From: Mesorhizobium tamadayense
GTDB taxonomy: Bacteria; Pseudomonadota; Alphaproteobacteria; Rhizobiales; Rhizobiaceae
Assembly: GCF_003863365.1 (NCBI RefSeq)
Contig: NZ_RQXT01000018.1
Span: 1-64,000, forward strand
DNA: 64,000 bases
Direction: 5' to 3'
Made by a program: the position numbers and the translations under genes. The notes beneath the pieces were generated by a model. It searched no databases. It was not told the origin of the DNA and was given only the letters and a program-made list of their open reading frames with translations. Below, piece after piece: positions 61,746-64,000 of this stretch. How positions within the stretch are numbered: position 1 is the first letter of the stretch; the number at the start of each line of letters is the position of its first letter.

Positions 61746-61940
61746 TTGGTCGAGCGTGATAGTCGTCGCATCATTAAACGCCTGAAGGATGAAGGCTTCG
61801 AATTGGTTTCAATTCGAGGCTCGCATCACAAATTCCGGAAAGGCACTGTCGTGCTTGTCGTTCCGCATCCCGAGAAGGACTTGCCAGTCGGCACCGCTCG
61901 CGCAATCGCCAAGCAGGCAGGCTGGATTCAGACGAACTAA
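61746..61940 (+). CDS. hicA: HicA-family toxin (mRNA interferase)
   Basis: A 64-residue HicA-like protein with the dsRBD-like fold and catalytic histidine in IRGSHHKFRKGT (about residue 26), ending VPHPEKDLPVGTARAIAKQA GW-type segment. It cleaves mRNA when free. The start is probably TTG at 61746: MVERDSRRIIKRLKDEGFEL matches the family N-terminus, and AGGTGATA lies just before it. hicB follows 30 bases later. Confidence 0.92.
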   Translation: MVERDSRRIIKRLKDEGFELVSIRGSHHKFRKGTVVLVVPHPEKDLPVGTARAIAKQAGWIQTN

Positions 61941-61970
61941 AGTCGTGCGCGGGAAAATCAGGAGGCCGAA

Positions 61971-62369
61971 ATGAAGAATTATTTCGCGTTGGTCGAAAAG
62001 GATGCTGACAGCGCGTTCGGCGTTCGCTTTCCCGACATTCCCGGCTGCTTTTCGGCTGCGGATGCAGCAGCAGATATCGTGCCGAATGCAATCGAGGCAT
62101 TGCAGCTTTGGGCGGAGGATATGGCAGTACCTGAGCCATCCAGCCACGAGGCGATTGTATCGCGTCCGGAAATCCGTGCTGCCCTATCCAAAGGAGCGTA
62201 TCTGGTCTCGGTACCGCTGATCGACAATGACAGTGCCGTGGTTAGAGCCAACGTGACGTTCGAACGTGGTGTCTTGCGCGCGATCGATGCTGCCGCGCGC
62301 GAGCGCGGTATTACAAGATCAGCCTTCCTCTCGAGCGCCGCCCGCAAGGAAATCGAGGCTAAGCACTAG
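61971..62369 (+). CDS. hicB: HicB-family antitoxin
   Basis: A 132-residue antitoxin. The N-terminal degenerate RNase H-like domain begins NYFALVEKDADSAFGVRFPD and contains IPGCFSAADAA. The C-terminal region (about 88-130) ends in a ribbon-helix-helix-like DNA-binding segment (RERGITRSAFLSSAARKEI). It neutralises HicA and represses the operon. A strong AGGAGG precedes the ATG. Confidence 0.94.
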   Translation: MKNYFALVEKDADSAFGVRFPDIPGCFSAADAAADIVPNAIEALQLWAEDMAVPEPSSHEAIVSRPEIRAALSKGAYLVSVPLIDNDSAVVRANVTFERGVLRAIDAAARERGITRSAFLSSAARKEIEAKH

Positions 62370-62473
62370 CGCTGGGGCGATGAGAGGAGCGCGAAGTATG
62401 CGGTAAAATAATACCGCACATCTAAATTGTTGTTTTTTCTATATTTTATGTGCAAACTAAGTTTTCCGTTGCC

Positions 62474-62502
62474 TTGACGCACCTGACGCCCTCGCCTATA
62501 AG
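62474..62502 (+). promoter_or_regulatory. rplM-rpsI promoter
   Basis: TTGACG (62474-62479), a 17-base spacer and TATAAG (62497-62502), the rhizobial housekeeping promoter pattern. A GCGGCC/GGCCGC hairpin followed by a T-rich stretch (62516-62543) lies in the leader and could act in attenuation. Confidence 0.75.
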
Positions 62503-62637
62503 CCCTCACGAAGCAGCGGCCCGCAACGGCCGCCGTTTTGTTATTGGCAGGCGGCTTTGGCCGCTTCGTCAATCCAAGCAACAAGAAACGCCTTTCCTTG
62601 TCCTCGCGACCGGAAAGGTCCAACCGAGAGCAAAACC

Positions 62638-63102
62638 ATGGCTACCTTTTCGCAGAAGCCTGCGGATGTGGTGAAGAAGTGGGTGCTGATCGACGCCGAA
62701 GGTCTCGTCGTCGGCCGCCTCGCCACTGTCATCGCCAACCATCTGCGCGGCAAGCACAAGCCCACCTTCACTCCGCATGTCGACGACGGCGACAACGTCA
62801 TCGTCATCAACGCCGACAAGGTGGTGTTCACCGGCAAGAAGTACACCGACAAGGTCTATTACTGGCACACGGGCCATCCCGGCGGCATCAAGGAGCGCAC
62901 CGCGCGCCAGCTGCTCGAGGGCCGCTTCCCCGAGCGCGTCGTCGAGAAGGCCGTCGAGCGCATGATCCCGCGCGGCCCACTTGGCCGCCGCCAGATGAAG
63001 AATCTCCGCGTCTATGCAGGCACTGAGCATCCGCATGCCGCCCAGCAGCCCGTCACGCTCGACGTGGCCAAGCTGAACTCCAAGAACAAGAGGGCTTCGT
63101 AA
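62638..63102 (+). CDS. rplM: 50S ribosomal protein L13
   Basis: A 154-residue L13. It begins [20 protein letters not shown] and has the conserved [51 protein letters not shown] and [20 protein letters not shown]. It is an early-assembling 23S rRNA-binding protein. It is coupled to rpsI by a TAATG overlap, the universal L13-S9 pair. Confidence 0.98.
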   Translation: MATFSQKPADVVKKWVLIDAEGLVVGRLATVIANHLRGKHKPTFTPHVDDGDNVIVINADKVVFTGKKYTDKVYYWHTGHPGGIKERTARQLLEGRFPERVVEKAVERMIPRGPLGRRQMKNLRVYAGTEHPHAAQQPVTLDVAKLNSKNKRAS

Positions 63103-63578
63103 TGGCTGAGCTTTCCTCGCTCGCAGAACTCGGGACTGTCACTGTCGCCGCGCAGCCGGCCGCGCCCGTCCACGTCCAGAAGCTCGACAAGTCGGGCCGC
63201 GCCTATGCCACCGGCAAGCGCAAGAACGCCATCGCGCGCGTCTGGGTGAAGCCGGGCTCCGGCAAGATCACCGTCAACGACAAGGAATTCGCGACCTATT
63301 TCGCGCGTCCCGTCCTGCAGATGATCCTCAACCAGCCGATCGTCGCCGCCAACCGCGCCGGCCAGTACGACATCGTCGCCACCGTCATCGGCGGCGGCCT
63401 CTCCGGCCAGGCGGGCGCCGTGCGTCACGGCATCTCCAAGGCGCTGACCTATTACGAGCCGGCGCTGCGCTCCGTGCTCAAGAAGGGCGGCTTCCTGACC
63501 CGCGACAGCCGCGTCGTCGAGCGCAAGAAATACGGCAAGGCGAAGGCCCGCCGCAGCTTCCAGTTCTCGAAGCGCTAA
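63102..63578 (+). CDS. rpsI: 30S ribosomal protein S9
   Basis: A 158-residue S9 with an alphaproteobacterial N-terminal extension of about 30 residues. [20 protein letters not shown] (about 35), [19 protein letters not shown] (about 105) and the conserved C-terminal end [11 protein letters not shown], whose last arginine contacts P-site tRNA. Its ATG overlaps the rplM stop. Confidence 0.98.
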   Translation: MAELSSLAELGTVTVAAQPAAPVHVQKLDKSGRAYATGKRKNAIARVWVKPGSGKITVNDKEFATYFARPVLQMILNQPIVAANRAGQYDIVATVIGGGLSGQAGAVRHGISKALTYYEPALRSVLKKGGFLTRDSRVVERKKYGKAKARRSFQFSKR

Positions 63579-63601
63579 GCGTTTCGATTACAAGGTTCTC
63601 G

Positions 63602-63627
63602 AAAGGCCGCCTCCGGGCGGCCTTTTT
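63602..63627 (+). terminator. Terminator after rpsI
   Basis: AAAGGCCGCC / GGCGGCCTTT (10-bp stem, TCCG loop) followed by TT. It is 23 bases after the stop and can also serve the convergent lysR gene. Confidence 0.92.
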
Positions 63628-63639
63628 GCTTTCGGGCGG

Positions 63640-64000
63640 CTATTGGCCGCGACCGGCCGGTGTCTTGATATAGTCGATGAAAGCGCGCAGCGGCGCGGGC
63701 ACAAGGCGCCGTCCGGGGTAATAGAGGAACGGCCCGGAGAATTGCTGCCACCAGGGCTCGAGCACGGGTTCGAGCGCGCCGCTGTCGAAATAAGGGCGAA
63801 GCCAGTCCTCGAACAGGCTGACGATGCCGGTGCCGGCGACGGCTGCATCGACGGCGAGATCGACGGCACCACCCAGGGTGACCAGAAGCGGCCCTGAAGG
63901 ATCGACGCGCACCACTTCGCCGTCGCGCTCGAATTCCCATGGCGTCACGGCGCGACCCGAAAAGCGTCCGCGCAAACAGGCATGGGCGAGCAGATCGCGT
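63640..64000 (-). CDS. LysR-family regulator, C-terminal part
   Basis: The last 120 or so codons of a LysR-type regulator, running off the right edge. The visible part of the substrate-binding domain reads DLLAHACLRGRFSG, WEFERDGEVVRVDPSGPLLV, VAGTGIVSLFEDWLRPYFDS and ends with LRAFIDYIKTPAGRGQ. The regulated genes are outside the window. Confidence 0.88.
   Translation of the reverse strand, partial: RDLLAHACLRGRFSGRAVTPWEFERDGEVVRVDPSGPLLVTLGGAVDLAVDAAVAGTGIVSLFEDWLRPYFDSGALEPVLEPWWQQFSGPFLYYPGRRLVPAPLRAFIDYIKTPAGRGQ

Overview
This is chromosomal DNA of an alphaproteobacterium of the order Hyphomicrobiales (Rhizobiales), most likely Mesorhizobium or a close relative. The grounds are high GC with strong GC3 bias, typically rhizobial families (BA14K, DUF2155, NDUFA12, BTLCP transglutaminase-like protease, TTG-started panB and aroQ), and several families of palindromic intergenic repeats known from rhizobia. 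No phage, integrase, transposase, CRISPR array or classical defence island was seen. It reads as a core-genome window with a small accessory patch after tRNA-Thr (about 10.6-13.6 kb).

Layout. 0-5 kb: 5' end of tuf, a DMT exporter, a sulfotransferase, a truncated yeaQ/yidB pair, tRNA-Gly, tRNA-Tyr and rlmB. 4.2-8.9 kb: glyoxylate operon gcl-hyi-glxR with a divergent IclR regulator. 8.9-13.6 kb: frameshifted and small genes, BA14K, tRNA-Thr, two unrecognised small membrane proteins, a duplicated tetR tail, DUF3303, DUF2569 and DUF2905 genes. 13.0-18.3 kb: tetR divergent from a polyamine-type ABC transporter operon (binding protein, two permeases, ATPase) ending in a metallo-beta-lactamase-fold hydrolase. 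18.7-21.3 kb: NAD kinase and a DEAD-box helicase. 21.3-26.9 kb: secreted and small proteins, a lysR/nmrA divergon beside a broken aspartic-protease gene, an OmpA lipoprotein and two GFA-family proteins. 27-36 kb: envelope and RNA genes prfB (with programmed frameshift), mrcA (PBP1A), amiC and rne. 35.8-45 kb: glutaminase, aminotransferase, M48 protease with TPRs, DsbA-like protein, aroQ-accB-accC, aat, DUF2155, NDUFA12. 45-50.4 kb: panB-panC, GNAT, gatB, CBS protein, rhomboid. 50.8-57 kb: PAS, PilZ, BTLCP, ankyrin, gamma-carbonic anhydrase and P450 genes. 57-64 kb: cupin, metY, CoA-binding protein, a frameshifted ATPase, enoyl-CoA hydratase, thioesterase, HicAB toxin-antitoxin, rplM-rpsI and a partial lysR.

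Functional groups: glyoxylate to glycerate (gcl, hyi, glxR); polyamine-type uptake; peptidoglycan synthesis and splitting (mrcA, amiC); fatty-acid initiation (accBC); pantothenate (panBC); translation (tuf, prfB, gatB, rplM, rpsI, rlmB, aat, three tRNAs). The most notable observations are structural: the prfB frameshift site, two apparent deletion scars that fuse unrelated gene ends, a duplicated tetR tail, two frameshifted genes, a palindromic repeat that supplies the start of the DUF2155 gene, and several unannotated small proteins with good ribosome binding sites. I did not find a convincing new multi-gene system.
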